DNA of 64,000 bases from Ligustrum vulgare. Its lineage: Eukaryota > Streptophyta > Magnoliopsida > Lamiales > Oleaceae. The notes under the pieces are model-generated. The model did not search any database. It saw only the letters and a list, made by a program, of their open reading frames with translations, and was not told the DNA's origin. Each line of letters opens with the position of its first letter. Position 1 is the first letter of the stretch. Position numbers and translations under genes: made by a program. Below are positions 46,521-57,185 of this stretch, piece by piece. The DNA lies in assembly GCA_963555705.1 (NCBI GenBank), contig OY743190.1, positions 23,195,491-23,259,490 of the forward strand. Direction: 5' to 3'.

Positions 46521-46823
46521 GCATGTGTTTGGTAAAAGTCAAAAAATGATTTATAAATATGTTTATAAATTACACAATTTTTAAATTCACATTTTAACCA
46601 CACACATTTTTTCTCTTCAATTTTCAACAACTGCTTTTTATCTAAGCTCTTGTTTGATTTTCATTAAATTTTTTTCATTTTTCTGCAGTACACAATCTCA
46701 ACCATCTATTAAAAGTCAAGTCCACAATATTTGAATTTTCAACCAAATTTCAATCATCCATTCCTCTAAAAATCATTATTCATTACAAAAAAAAATCATT
46801 TTAAACAATATCAAACACACTCT
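46521..46823. mobile_element. Possible MITE with GTGTTTGGTA-type ends
   Basis: The left end GCATGTGTTTGGTA pairs imperfectly with the right end ATCAAACACACTC. Inner words TTATAAATATGTTTATAAAT and ACACACATTTTTTCTC match the MITE family at 20-23 kb. Confidence 0.5.
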
Positions 46824-47104
46824 AAAAGCCATAATAAATTAGTTTATAAACCAAACTGTATTACCAAATTGGGAGGTCGGTTTTTTATTTAGGATTTCGA
46901 TGAAGAATGAAAGGTTTGATGCGTTTTTTTTTTTTTTTTGCGAGTGATGCCTAATTGTTATTAATATTTTTGAAACACTGATTTTTAACTTATGCATAAA
47001 AATATCACGATTTTGTTGTAAAATTATGAAATTATTATTTATGTCTATCATATTTTTAAATAAGTCTTATCTACCTTAAAAAAAACTATTCTACTATGTT
47101 TTGA

Positions 47105-47240
47105 ACTTATAAATACGGGGCTTTAGTTCTCAATAATCAATACTTGAGTTTTGACTCTCTCTATCTCCCTTATATTTCTCTCTTGTTCATTTAGTTTTAT
47201 AGCATGTTATTAGCATGATTCTCTCAAAATCAAAGTGAAT
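47105..47240 (+). repeat. Possible copia 5' LTR end and primer-binding region
   Basis: TATAAATA at 47110 is followed by a pyrimidine-rich CTCTCTCTATCTCCCTTATATTTCTCTC tract much like that of the LTR at 54,966. A degenerate TTATTAGCATGATTCTCTC then resembles the TTATCAGCACGA word found just after many copia LTRs. LTR borders could not be set. Confidence 0.35.
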
Positions 47241-47321
47241 TAGTTAAAAGGTAATAATTTTATAAACATAATTATCTATCATGTGCATTGAAATTAATCT
47301 GGCGGCATATGAGTTATATAC

Positions 47322-47352
47322 TAGTTTTGGTGTGTGCGTTACACGCATATTG
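47322..47352 (-). mobile_element. Helitron-like 3' terminus
   Basis: On the minus strand a TGCGT-GTA-ACGCA hairpin is followed by CACACCAAAACTAGT, that is, a short stem-loop about ten bases before CTAGT. Which flanking sequence belongs to the element is not clear. Confidence 0.4.
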
Positions 47353-47929
47353 CCAATATTTTCCTATCAGATAAATTTCGAATAATAGTTTCTTATTTGA
47401 TACTCCCCCCATCCCACAAAAATAGACTCATTTATATTTTTACACGGATTAAGAAAACATAATTATTATATGTTGAAACTATAAATTTACTTACATTTTA
47501 CCTAATATACACCTACATTAAATAATAAGTAGTTCATATGTGTTGATAACAATGCATATTAAATATGAGTATATTTAAAAATTAAGACATTAATATATAT
47601 AATCTCAATCAGGAAAGTAACTTATAATTTGGGACAAACCAAAAAGGAAAATAAAAGAAAAAAATTAATGAAAGATGAAATACATTACTAATAGATCATT
47701 TTAAATGATTAAAATTTGTGCTACAGTTTTAAATAATGTAACAAAGTATTATGCGAAAGCTTCATATCAATATTAAAATATTGCTATTACGACTTTATTT
47801 GAACTTTCATAATTAACTTAATGAAAACAAAAATAAGTAACACAAAACGATAAAAATAGGAACATGATAAGGTCTCCATAAAGATGTCCAAGGTAATCTT
47901 TGGACGGTGACCGAATAGTGCATTAAATC

Positions 47930-48770
47930 TAATTGTTGCCCGCATAGTATTTAATTGGATGAATAGTGCCTAAATTTAATTGGATGAATAATGGCTAAAT
48001 TGATGGAAAATTCGAGCAATTTTCCAGCATAGTATTTAATTAGATGAATAGTGCATCCAATTATTGTCCGCATAGTATTTAATTGAATGAATAATGTCTA
48101 AATTAGATTAATAGTGTTTAATTGGATGAATAGTGTCTAAATTAGATTAATAGTGTTTAATTGAAATTATGCCTAAATTAGATGAATAGTGTTTAATTGC
48201 AATTGGATGAATAATAATGTATTCAATTGTTGTTCGCATATAGTGTTTAATTGGATGAATAATGCTTAAATTGGATGAATAGTATTTAATTGCAATTGGA
48301 ATAGTGCCTAAATTGAATGAATAGTATTTAATTGCAATTGGATTGGTGAATAGTGTCCATTTAATTGCAATTGGATTGGATGAATAGTGTCAATTGCACA
48401 TTCAATCTGTTTAATTGCAATTTGAATAGTACCTAAATTGGAAGAATATTGTTTAATTACAATTGGATGAATAATAATGCATCTAATTGTTGCCCGCATA
48501 TAGTGTTTTATTGGATGAACAGTGCATAAACTGGATTATTAGTGTTTAATTGCAATTGGAATAATTCCTAAATTGGATGATTAGTGTTTAATTGCAACTG
48601 GATTGGATAGTGTCAATTTAATTGCAATTAGATTGGATGAATAGTGGCAATTGCACATTTTTTATGAATACTACATAAATTGGATGAATAGTGTTTAATT
48701 GCAATTGGATTTGATGAATAGTTCTAATTTAATTGGATGAATAGTGTCAATTGCACATTCAATCTTTTAT
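47930..48770. repeat. Degenerate tandem repeat of TTTAATTGCAATTGGATGAATAGTG
   Basis: About 25 partial copies built from four interchangeable words (TAATTGCAATT, TTGGATGAATAG, TGTCTAAATTGGA, GTGCATTCAATTGTTG) in varying order over 840 bp. No ORF of substance runs through it. Confidence 0.85.
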
Positions 48771-48779
48771 ATATAGTAA

Positions 48780-50075
48780 AATAAGATATACAAATTCGAA
48801 TTCCAAATTCCAAGGTATTCCAATTTCTTTGCAATCTTTATGTGTTCCAATTGTTTTACTTTTCCGAGATTTGTTATCTATCATCTGTCACTCAGTATAT
48901 GATATGTTTCAGGCAAAGTCTTGATTCTCGAATTAATATTGCAAAAGAATATTACTCGCTACTCATGAAGAACGTGGATTATAATTTTAATTCCATAATA
49001 ATATTGTGTCCTCTTGAAGTAAATATTATGTGGTATGGAATGATAAATTACCTATTGCTAGTAATTTGTTCACCACTAAATAAAAAGGAAATCTACAAAG
49101 TTTCTAATATTGTTTCTAAATGATGAACCTCTGTATCAGAAACCTGATTATTATTAACGAACGTTTTCCTTTCCCAAATCGAACGCTTTTTGACTTTAGA
49201 AAATAATCCATTTATTGTAGATATGAAAACTTCAAGAAAGATGGAAACTTTACACCTCTGTGTGATTCAAAAGGTTCCATACGAGGAAAGAAACATGGTC
49301 TTGATGTTGTGTAATCAGAAAAACTGGAGAAATTGTATAATCCGAAACTTTCAACTTAGATCTACGCCAAACCATACATCCAATCGATGATCGGAGACCA
49401 GATCTGGAATCACGACGACGAGACGAATCTCCAAAAACTGCGCGTGTTGTTGTCGACGCAACAACGTGGCGACGCTTGAAGTGCGTAACTCCCATGCACA
49501 GACGTCGAGGCAGCGCGTTTGGGCATGTGAAGAAGAATCCGACGATGGTCAAAATAGACAGTTTGTTCATCTCGACATTCTGGATTTTTCTATGGTCTTA
49601 CTTTTCTGTTTGGCACAGTTTTGGACATTTTCCAGTGGTCGAACATGGCGGCTTCTTAAAAACTATTTTTGGAGCACTTCCGATGGTATTTTGAACTTCA
49701 GACCAAAAGTAAGTTTGTTCCAAAATAAATTTTAAACCTATTAACGGTTTCGATTTATTCATATGATTAATATATTAAAATATGGACGATTTTTCCCTTG
49801 ATAATACATTAAAGTATATTAATCATGATTACTAATCTGATGATAAGTGCTAATAGAATATATATTCTCAATCATTTAACACTAATAGGTGATCAATAAG
49901 ATAAATTAAAAGGTCTAAACAAGGTACAAGTAATATAATTGTTACCATGTCATGATGTATTGAGTTGTTGATTAAATATTACTCATTATCGTAACAGACT
50001 GGACTATTATGAATAACTTAACTGGATTTGGAGATATGACTTGCTTGTATATGAAAGATAATTATTTCATTATGT
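48780..50075. other. No gene recognised
   Basis: Two plus-strand frames (48842-49123, 49190-49390) and overlapping frames over a locally GC-rich patch (49390-49560) have no motif I recognise. The patch could be captured sequence or a retrotransposon leader. Confidence 0.3.
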
Positions 50076-50076
50076 T

Positions 50077-50240
50077 GACACCACCTATATGGTTGGTTTA
50101 TCAGCTTTAAATATACATATTACGTTACCACCTATATGGTTGATTCTACAAGTTTAAAATATATTACGTTACCATCTATATGGTTGATTCTACCAGTTTT
50201 AAGCATATTACGTTACCACCTATATGGTTGGTTCTACTGA
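50077..50240. repeat. Tandem repeat, CCACCTATATGGTTGATTCTAC unit, 4 copies
   Basis: Units of about 45-52 bp start near 50077, 50125, 50169 and 50207, each with ACCACCTATATGGTTG and a TTTTAAATATATTACG tail. Confidence 0.85.
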
Positions 50241-50299
50241 TTTTAAATATTTATGTTCATATGAATTTGAAATGTTATTGTCATTTGATATTTCAACAA

Positions 50300-50710
50300 A
50301 TGGTACTAAAAGTTACCATTACCAAAAGTTAAAATAATATTTTATAAAATGGTACCAGAAGTTACCATTACCAAAAGGTTGTTGGATGTTGATGAAAATA
50401 TTTTATCAAACAGTACCATAAGTTTCCATAACTGTATTGAAAGGAAAGATGAAAATAAATTATCCAACAAGAAAAATGTTGATGTATGATAAGATAATCA
50501 CATGATAGCACGGATATGGCTAATGTGAAAATAATATCATCAGTATTATGAGATAAATATTATATGATTGAGATAAACAGATTTGATCAAAGTTCTTGCA
50601 CAAGCACTTATGTACTCCAGAAGAAGTACATATTTACTCCAGAAGAAGTAAATATTATCATCTAAACATACTGAAATGATATTATTATTATTGCTCCTGA
50701 AGAAGCATAA
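50300..50710. repeat. Series of hairpins with a CCAGAAG-type loop, group 1
   Basis: Perfect or near-perfect stems surround a similar loop: 50300-50319 (stem ATGGTA, loop CTAAAAGT), 50349-50368 (stem ATGGTA, loop CCAGAAGT), 50609-50632 (stem TATGTACT, loop CCAGAAGA), 50631-50654 (stem TATTTACT, loop CCAGAAGA), about 50692-50709 (stem TGCT, loop CCTGAAGA). The stem changes while the loop stays. Confidence 0.8.
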
Positions 50711-50804
50711 ATGAGTCATACTGAAACATATCAAGAAAAGATATATATGCAAAACACAAAAAAGAGGAAATATTTATGATCCTCAAAAGTAGAGGTGTGT
50801 CGCA

Positions 50805-50979
50805 AGAGTAAGAATACTCTGTACTCTACCACCCATAACCTTTTTGTATGTCTCAAGAGTAAGAATACTCCGTACTCTTCCACCCGTGATCTTTTTGAGG
50901 TTCGCAAGACTAAGTTCAAATATTCATAAAATCCTCAATATTAGAGGTGTGTCTCAAGAATAAGAATACTCCGTACTCT
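50805..50979. repeat. AGAGTA...TACTCT hairpin repeat, 3 copies
   Basis: Copies at 50805-50827, 50856-50878 and 50957-50979 have the form AGAGTA-AGAATACTCCG-TACTCT. They are followed by CACC and separated by ATCTTTTTGAGG-like spacers. Confidence 0.85.
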
Positions 50980-51089
50980 ACCACCCACAATATTTTAGAG
51001 ATTCACAAGGATAAATTTACATTGACGGGACTCCATTTTCTCTTGATACCCCTTCCTTGTGACCAATCTATCTTAACTCCTGCTGGATC

Positions 51090-51650
51090 TTATATTGAAA
51101 CATATGATTGTAACTTTTCCAGCAATTCATCGATAGTGGGAGCAGAAATAAGGATCCTCCTAGAAAATTGAGAGATAAATCCCTATTCCACAGCATAATC
51201 AAGAAATGTTAGTTAACCATCGAAGAAGTTGTTAAAATTTAAAAGTCCAATAGGCTTATTATGGAGACCCAGCTGAGCCCATGAGATAATATTAAAGATT
51301 TCCTCTAAAGTAACAAAACCTCCAGGGATGGAAATGAAGGCATCAGAACCATATAACATGCAAGTTATGCGTTCATGGATAGATAACGTCTGTACTTCAT
51401 GCCCTCGTATTTTTCCTGTGATATCAGCTAAAGGAACATGTATAACACCTATCACTCTCGCTTTCTCTGTTTGAGCGGATTGAGAAACACAACCCATCAA
51501 TCCACTGCTACCCCCTCCATATACTAGATTGATACCTCTCTCCCCCAACTTCTTCCCTAGAAGCACTGATGCTTCTAGATACTCAAAGTCTTTCTCGATT
51601 TTTGAACCACAAAATACACAGATAGTTTTGATCTATCGAAGTTTTGATCC
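51090..51650 (-). pseudogene. LOG: LONELY GUY (LOG) cytokinin-activating enzyme, intronless broken copy
   Basis: The minus strand encodes, without introns, nearly a whole LOG protein: ICVFCGS at the start, LVYGGGSSGLMG, GVIHVPLADI, IHERITCM, the phosphoribohydrolase loop, WAQLGLHNKPIGLLN, GFIS and SAPTIDELLEKL at the end. LOG releases active cytokinin from its riboside monophosphate. Two in-frame stops (about 51211 and 51169) break the C-terminal part. The signature PGGxGTxxE reads PGGFVTLEE, losing the second glycine. Plant LOG genes have several introns, so the intronless state suggests a retrocopy. No poly-A tail was seen. Confidence 0.85.
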
Positions 51651-51967
51651 TTCGATCTTTTAAGAGTACAAGGAAAAATTACAAAAAAATGTTATTTTGA
51701 GATGCATCAAACTGCGAAATTATTTGGCTTTTTAAACTCAAAAATATTCACTATTTACTGCTCGTCTTTTGAAAAAATTGCTATTTACTTTTGACTAAAT
51801 GACACCACTCTTGATCATATCTCTGACAACATATTTAATGCTCCATAATTGACACTCTTTCGATGGTCTCTCAGTAACAATCTGTTAATACGCGAAAAAT
51901 GAAAATACAAAATACTTTGTTAAAATATATATGTATACATATATACACTATACTGATTTATCTTGTA

Positions 51968-52558
51968 TCAATGTTGAGTAGCCAAAACATCATTGTTTAT
52001 AACTGACTGGCAAACAGGATCTTTTGCTATTATATTGTTCAGACTATAACAATCTTTGTCATCTTTGAATTGAGCCCATAAAGATAGTAGCTCACGCTGC
52101 ACATATCCACAAGGGTGCTTCTCAAGAGTCAGTCGAATATCATCCAGTGACTCCTTACTCAGCCCACCCTTAATGAAATCTATTTTATCATCTCGATTTA
52201 TGGATGAACATCCTATTGATTTACAATGGGCATCACATGTCCATCGAGTACATTTGTAACAACCTTTCAATCTTTTTGCTCTTCGCTTCTTTGCAAAAGT
52301 ACTTTTACCTAAACCAGGCATGTGCTTAGAAAATGAATTTGGTAATTCACTAGCTAATCAAACTTTTGCTTCGATCAACCAACGAACATCTTTTGGGATA
52401 CCTTGATCCATCAGCAGTCTCAATCTTTCGAGTCGAACTCGATAAATCTTTTTCAAAACATTTATCGGAAGATTAGAGTAGTATTTGTGAATATTTGATA
52501 ATATATCATCCATTTTGATGAATCTAATCTTCTTCCTAAATGATCTATTTAAATGCAT
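51968..52558 (-). pseudogene. Unrecognised Cys-rich protein with one in-frame stop
   Basis: Two open segments, 52558-52358 and 52354-51968, are in the same frame and separated by a single TGA at 52355-52357, giving about 196 residues if read through. The first part is helical and basic (KKIYRVRLERLRLL). The second has a cluster C-x2-C-x4-C-x3-C-x4-C at 52255-52200 that could bind zinc, then a mostly helical tail. I do not recognise the family. It lies on the same strand as, and about 320 bases upstream of, the LOG copy, so both may have been carried in together. Confidence 0.5.
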
Positions 52559-52739
52559 TATTTAACGCGTAAAAGAGCGATGGTTCCGCGTGTCATTGAT
52601 TCCACCAAGAAAAGGGAAAATATTCGTAATCAAAAAGATGGGGACAAAGATCATTTTTGAGATTTCGGTCTAATCACTTTTATAGATATTATAAATCAAG
52701 GTATAATGGCTTATAAATTCGAACAAGTAAATATTGTAT

Positions 52740-52858
52740 TGAACCAGAAGTTCATAAGTGAAATATACATTGTATTGAACCAGAAGTTCATCGATATTGT
52801 ATTGAACCAAATATTCATACATATGAGTGAAATAAAATCGTATTGAACCAAAAGTTCT
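52740..52858. repeat. TGAAC-CAGAA-GTTCA hairpin repeats, 4 copies (group 2)
   Basis: Copies at 52740-52754 and 52776-52790 are perfect 5-bp stems around CAGAA; 52803-52817 and 52844-52858 are degenerate. Each is preceded by ATTGTAT or a close variant. Confidence 0.85.
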
Positions 52859-53204
52859 ATAATGAACGTTTAGATAATCCCGATTAAAAGCTTCAAATTA
52901 TTTGATATGAGAATAACTTGTTTAGAAATTGTTTATCATACAACAATATTCTACATATGTCAATATAATGAAACAGGAATTATCTGAAGAGGTTTTATGA
53001 TTTCTAAGAAGTGCAATACGTATACACTCTACCAAAATGCACTCAGATATATGATTGCGATTATATCCCTAAATATGAATGACATGCGCTTTGGCATTTT
53101 TAGTCGATTGATATAATATAAGATTTGTGAACATTATGGGGGAAAACACGTCTTTAGTTGAGATGATCCCTTTGAGGCCAAATACTCATGGTGAGTGAAA
53201 TGGA

Positions 53205-54060
53205 CATAGTTAAATGATAAGAAATTCATGTAATTGATGATAGAAAATATAAAGAGATCTCTATATGTTATATTGAGTTGAAATGGAATCGATAAATAAA
53301 TCGAATACATACACAACTCTCCTGTGAAAATGAGGTTGATGAAATTATAATATTTTGGCCAAATATAAAATCCCAATGTAAGGATTATTATTTAAGGGCC
53401 TGAAGTCCAAACACTTAAATGTGTAAAGCCAGCAATTATTTGTGTAAAAGAAAAATATTACATAGTCATAAAAGACGACTCGTTGTGAGCGAGATTTTTC
53501 CAAAGAACTAGCTTAATATATAGTGGATGACACTATAATCTAAATCATTAGCTTGAGCTCTTTGATATACCAATTAGTGAGATCAAAATGTATGATCCTC
53601 ATCTCAGTACTTTGAGAGTATTCTTTGATGTACTAGTTGATCACGGTACGTTGAGATTTCCAAGTAAAATGATTATAGATTATATGTAGAAATTGATATC
53701 TATTTCATTGATTGATTATACTTATGCACATTGTGATACATGTATAATCACTAAAAGATTTAATATACCCAGAATAATATCACTATAGAATGATACAAAT
53801 GACCCCATGATATAATATGTTGAAATTGAAATTGGAGTGTACCATTTTAGTAAATTATATCTGGGCAATTGACTATTCACCAGAAGTGAATTCAAAAAAT
53901 TCACCAGACGTGAATTCGAAAATGAATATTTATTTATTTATTTTCCTGAAGTGGATTCAAAATGAATTTAATTATTCACCAGAAGTGAATTTGGAAATGG
54001 ATAATGTTTAGTTATTCACCAAAAGTGAATTTTAGATATGATTATTCACTAGAAGTGAAT
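53205..54060. repeat. Diverged direct repeat, copy A (retrotransposon non-coding tract)
   Basis: Shares long blocks in the same order and orientation with 56430-57180 (for example GATAGAAAATATAAAGAGAT, GAATCGATAAATAAA, TAGCTTGAGCT, GATGTACTAGTTGATC, CTAGTAAATTATATCTG versus their counterparts). No ORF is conserved between the copies, so the tract looks non-coding or long dead. Confidence 0.7.
53876..54059. repeat. TTCAC-CAGAA-GTGAA hairpin repeats, 5 copies (group 3)
   Basis: Copies at 53876-53890, 53900-53914 (loop CAGAC), 53975-53989, 54015-54029 (loop CAAAA) and 54045-54059 (loop TAGAA). The stem TTCAC/GTGAA is perfect in all five. They stand at the end of direct repeat A. Confidence 0.9.
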
Positions 54061-54246
54061 CAATTCTGAATTTGAAAAATGCAATCGATAAATTAAGAAA
54101 ACATTACTTGATATTGCATGTTATGACATCATAAATGAGTTATGAATGATTTATATAAAGCTCATCATAAATGATATGTTTGATGAAAAGATTCGAGATT
54201 GCATCAATATATTTATGATATTCCATGAAAGGAATAAATAAGAGTT

Positions 54247-54937
54247 GCACTCTTTTTTTCCTTAGCTGAGGTTTTGTCCCACAGGGTTTTCCTAGCAAGG
54301 TTTTTAAAGAGGCAACAATTATGGTGCATTAATGAGAATAATGAACTCTTTTTCCCTTCGTTAAGGTTTTGTTCCACAGGATTATCTTAGCAAGGTTTTT
54401 GAGGCATTATCAAAACTATTTATGAGCAATCATTCAACAACATGTTTTGTACTGTAATGATATCAATAAATGGAGAAAGTCATAGCCACCTAATGAAGAA
54501 TTTAATGTCAGTGGCTACACACAAAGAGACTTTCATATATGTACATATTCCAGACGAAAGATAATATCAATATTCCAATGGTTCATGAATACTTGGTTGC
54601 ATACTTCAGGGAGAGAATCATGCTGTACTCTTTTTCCTTCATCCAGGTTTTGTCTTACAAGTTTTTCCTGGCAAGGTTTTAATGAGGCAACGGCTGTACT
54701 CTTTTTCCTTCGTTCAGGTTTTATCCTATTGAGTTTTTCTGATAAGGTTTTAATGAGGCAGCACTTCAAAACTTTATGATTCAGTAGACGATTTGTTCTA
54801 CTTATCATTGATACATTTTCAAACATTAGACTCAATGATTCACAATGGCAAACATCAGGAGGAACAGCTGTACTCTTTTTCCTTCGCTCAAGTTTTATCC
54901 CATTGGGTTTTCTTAGTAAGGTTTTAATGAGGCAGCA
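54247..54937. repeat. CTCTTTTTCCTTCG...AAGGTTTT...GAGGCA repeat, 5 copies
   Basis: Units of about 65-70 bp at 54247-54316, 54346-54407, 54622-54690, 54694-54762 and 54868-54937, each with TCTTTTTCCTTCG, AGGTTTTGTCCCA, GGGTTTTCCTAGCAAGGTTTT and GAGGCA words. Such blocks are typical of the non-coding DNA before the 3' LTR of some plant copia elements, and the polypurine tract follows directly. Confidence 0.85.
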
Positions 54938-54956
54938 ATTGCGGAATAGGTCATTC

Positions 54957-54965
54957 AAGGGGGAG
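54957..54965 (+). promoter_or_regulatory. Polypurine tract of a copia-type element
   Basis: AAGGGGGAG immediately before the LTR start TGTTATAAAT, the expected priming site for plus-strand synthesis. Confidence 0.75.
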
Positions 54966-55164
54966 TGTTATAAATAATATAAATATGTGAATGATCAATT
55001 ACCATTATACCCCTGTAAACTTTAAATTATTACAATTGTGCCATTGTCCACCCCTATAAATGAGGGCTTAATGTTTCATTCTATTTACACCTAATGAGAA
55101 GAATTCTACTCTCAATTCTCTCTACCTCTCTATTTCTCTTATAGATTTTGGTAGTTTTACAACA
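54966..55164 (+). repeat. Short copia-type 3' LTR (199 bp)
   Basis: Starts TGTTA and ends CAACA. It contains a TATAAA at about 55057 and a pyrimidine-rich CTCTCTACCTCTCTATTTCTC near its end. The matching 5' LTR was not found with confidence; 47105-47240 is similar only in style. Confidence 0.6.
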
Positions 55165-56340
55165 ATATTAATTAATGAATAATTATTTTTTAAAGTGGCT
55201 TAAAGGGAGAAATTTTTTTTGACGTTTCTTCCCTTACAGCTTTTTTATATTTTCATATTTACCCTTAATGTTAATTAATGATTAATTATTTTTTAATATT
55301 TGTTTTTTTATTTTATCAACAACGTCATTAATCTCAATACATTTACAATCTAAACTATTTACTTTCTCACTAAAAGTTTTTAAAATAAAGCCTAAAACTT
55401 TCAATTCTCACTTTTATTTTTCGCTGTTTATTTCAACTTGTTATTTATTCTCATCAAACACAAATACAATTATATTAACAGACTATCATGAATGAAATAC
55501 TGAAAAAAGTCCACAATCAATACAATTATTTATTTTGAAACTTGGAATTTTAATAAATCGAATGGTTTTGTCCACAAATAAAAGTATCAACCATATGTTG
55601 CTACGAAATTTGATCGCACATGACAAAGATTGAAGTATACAAATTTCAAATATATGTACAGGTTCCATTGAAACCTATATAGTATGGAAGTTTTAAAACT
55701 TATTTTGAATTTTTGATTAATGAAGATATGATATTTCCCATTATATTTGTCTATCTTTATTTTAATAACTTTTCAATATTAAACAAATATGTTATCTTTT
55801 TTAATACTTGCAAGGTACTAGATTCTTGTTACACTATTTTGAGCTACAATTGAAAATTTTATCCCCACTCTACAGAAAGGAAAAATATATCAACTTTATC
55901 ATGAAAAAATTAGACCAATAGTAATCATACATTTCCAAATGTGAACGATGAAATTGAAATCAACTTGATGACAAACAACAATACCGAAGAGAATGAAGAT
56001 GACATCTATCAAATTTATGTATTGATGAATCTAATATTTTAAATATTATATAAATAAAACCTGTCATTTATTCCCAAATATTATCGATGTTTTTCTCAAT
56101 GTAAAGCTCATATTTACTTTCATCAAATAAGTGAGTTCAGCCAATGTTTCGACTGAGAGAGTAAAATATGGTCTCAAAAACTTTGTTTAGATGTTAAAGA
56201 TTATTAGATTTTCTTAATACTATTTGTCTTACATGTTTGACTAATTTTCTTGAGAAAAAGCTCAAGATTTTTGCAAGACATAATTTTAAAAAATTACTTT
56301 ATATGGACAATCAATGTGCAAAGCACGTTTAGACAACTAG
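55165..56340 (+). mobile_element. Possible Helitron
   Basis: The right end has the hairpin GTGC-AAA-GCAC followed ten bases later by CTAG and then T (56337-56341), a standard Helitron 3' end on the plus strand. The left border is not fixed; ATTAATTAATG...AAAGTGGCTTAAAG near 55170-55210 resembles Helitron 5' regions. No ORF. Confidence 0.45.
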
Positions 56341-56429
56341 TCGATTAAAAAATTGATATATCTAAAATAAGTGTAATAATATTATGAATGCTAAATACTC
56401 AAAGAGAATAAAAAGACATCATTAAATAT

Positions 56430-57180
56430 TAAGAATATGATCGTAGAAAATATAACGAGATTTCTATATACATTGAGATGATATGGAATCGAGAAATAAA
56501 ACTCGATAACATATAATACAGAGCTCTATTATAAAAACATGGATGATGAATCCATATGAAAATTGGTCAAAGATGAAAATTCCGAAATAGGGATTATTGT
56601 CATTGGACTTTAGTCCAAAACACTTAAAAATATGAAGATACTAAATATTTGTGCAAATAGAAAAATATTATATAGTAGTAAAACAGGATTTGTTGCATAC
56701 AAATTTTTTCAAAAGGACTGACATGATATATGGTGGATGCAATTATAATATAATCACTAGCTTGAGCTGTTTGGTATACCACTGAGTGAGTTCAATAATT
56801 TGAGAGTCTTTTTTGATGTACCGATTGATCGCGATACATTGAGATTTCAAACAAAATGATTACATGTTATATTTGTGAGAAATAATATATATTTTAAATG
56901 GCTGATTATATTTCAGTCAATTGACAATTACTATATAAAAGATGTTTGGAATATATAGGTATAATAATTGAAAGATATAAAATGCCTAGAATAAACCCAA
57001 TCTGAAATGTAATGTGATCCAGCTGTATAAAATTAGATTGCATAAAGAATGATACAAATGATCCTATATGACAACATGATGAAATTAGGATGCACAATTA
57101 TTGTGAATTATATTTGAAAACATTGTCAGTTAATTCACAAGATACAAATTCATTTTAAACTGTTTACCAGAAGCGAATCA
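56430..57180. repeat. Diverged direct repeat, copy B
   Basis: Second copy of the tract at 53205-54060. It ends with a degenerate ACCAGAAGCGAAT (57164-57176), corresponding to the hairpin group at the end of copy A, and is cut there by a Helitron-like end. Confidence 0.65.
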
Positions 57181-57185
57181 TGTTT

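Noticed and set aside
49250..49735. Overlapping frames on both strands over a GC-richer patch
   Set aside because: No family resemblance and no splice or start context; could be captured DNA but cannot be supported.
47105..55164. One complete copia element from a 5' LTR near 47.1 kb to the LTR at 54,966
   Set aside because: The two ends are similar only in style, no pol domains were found between them, and several other insertions lie inside.
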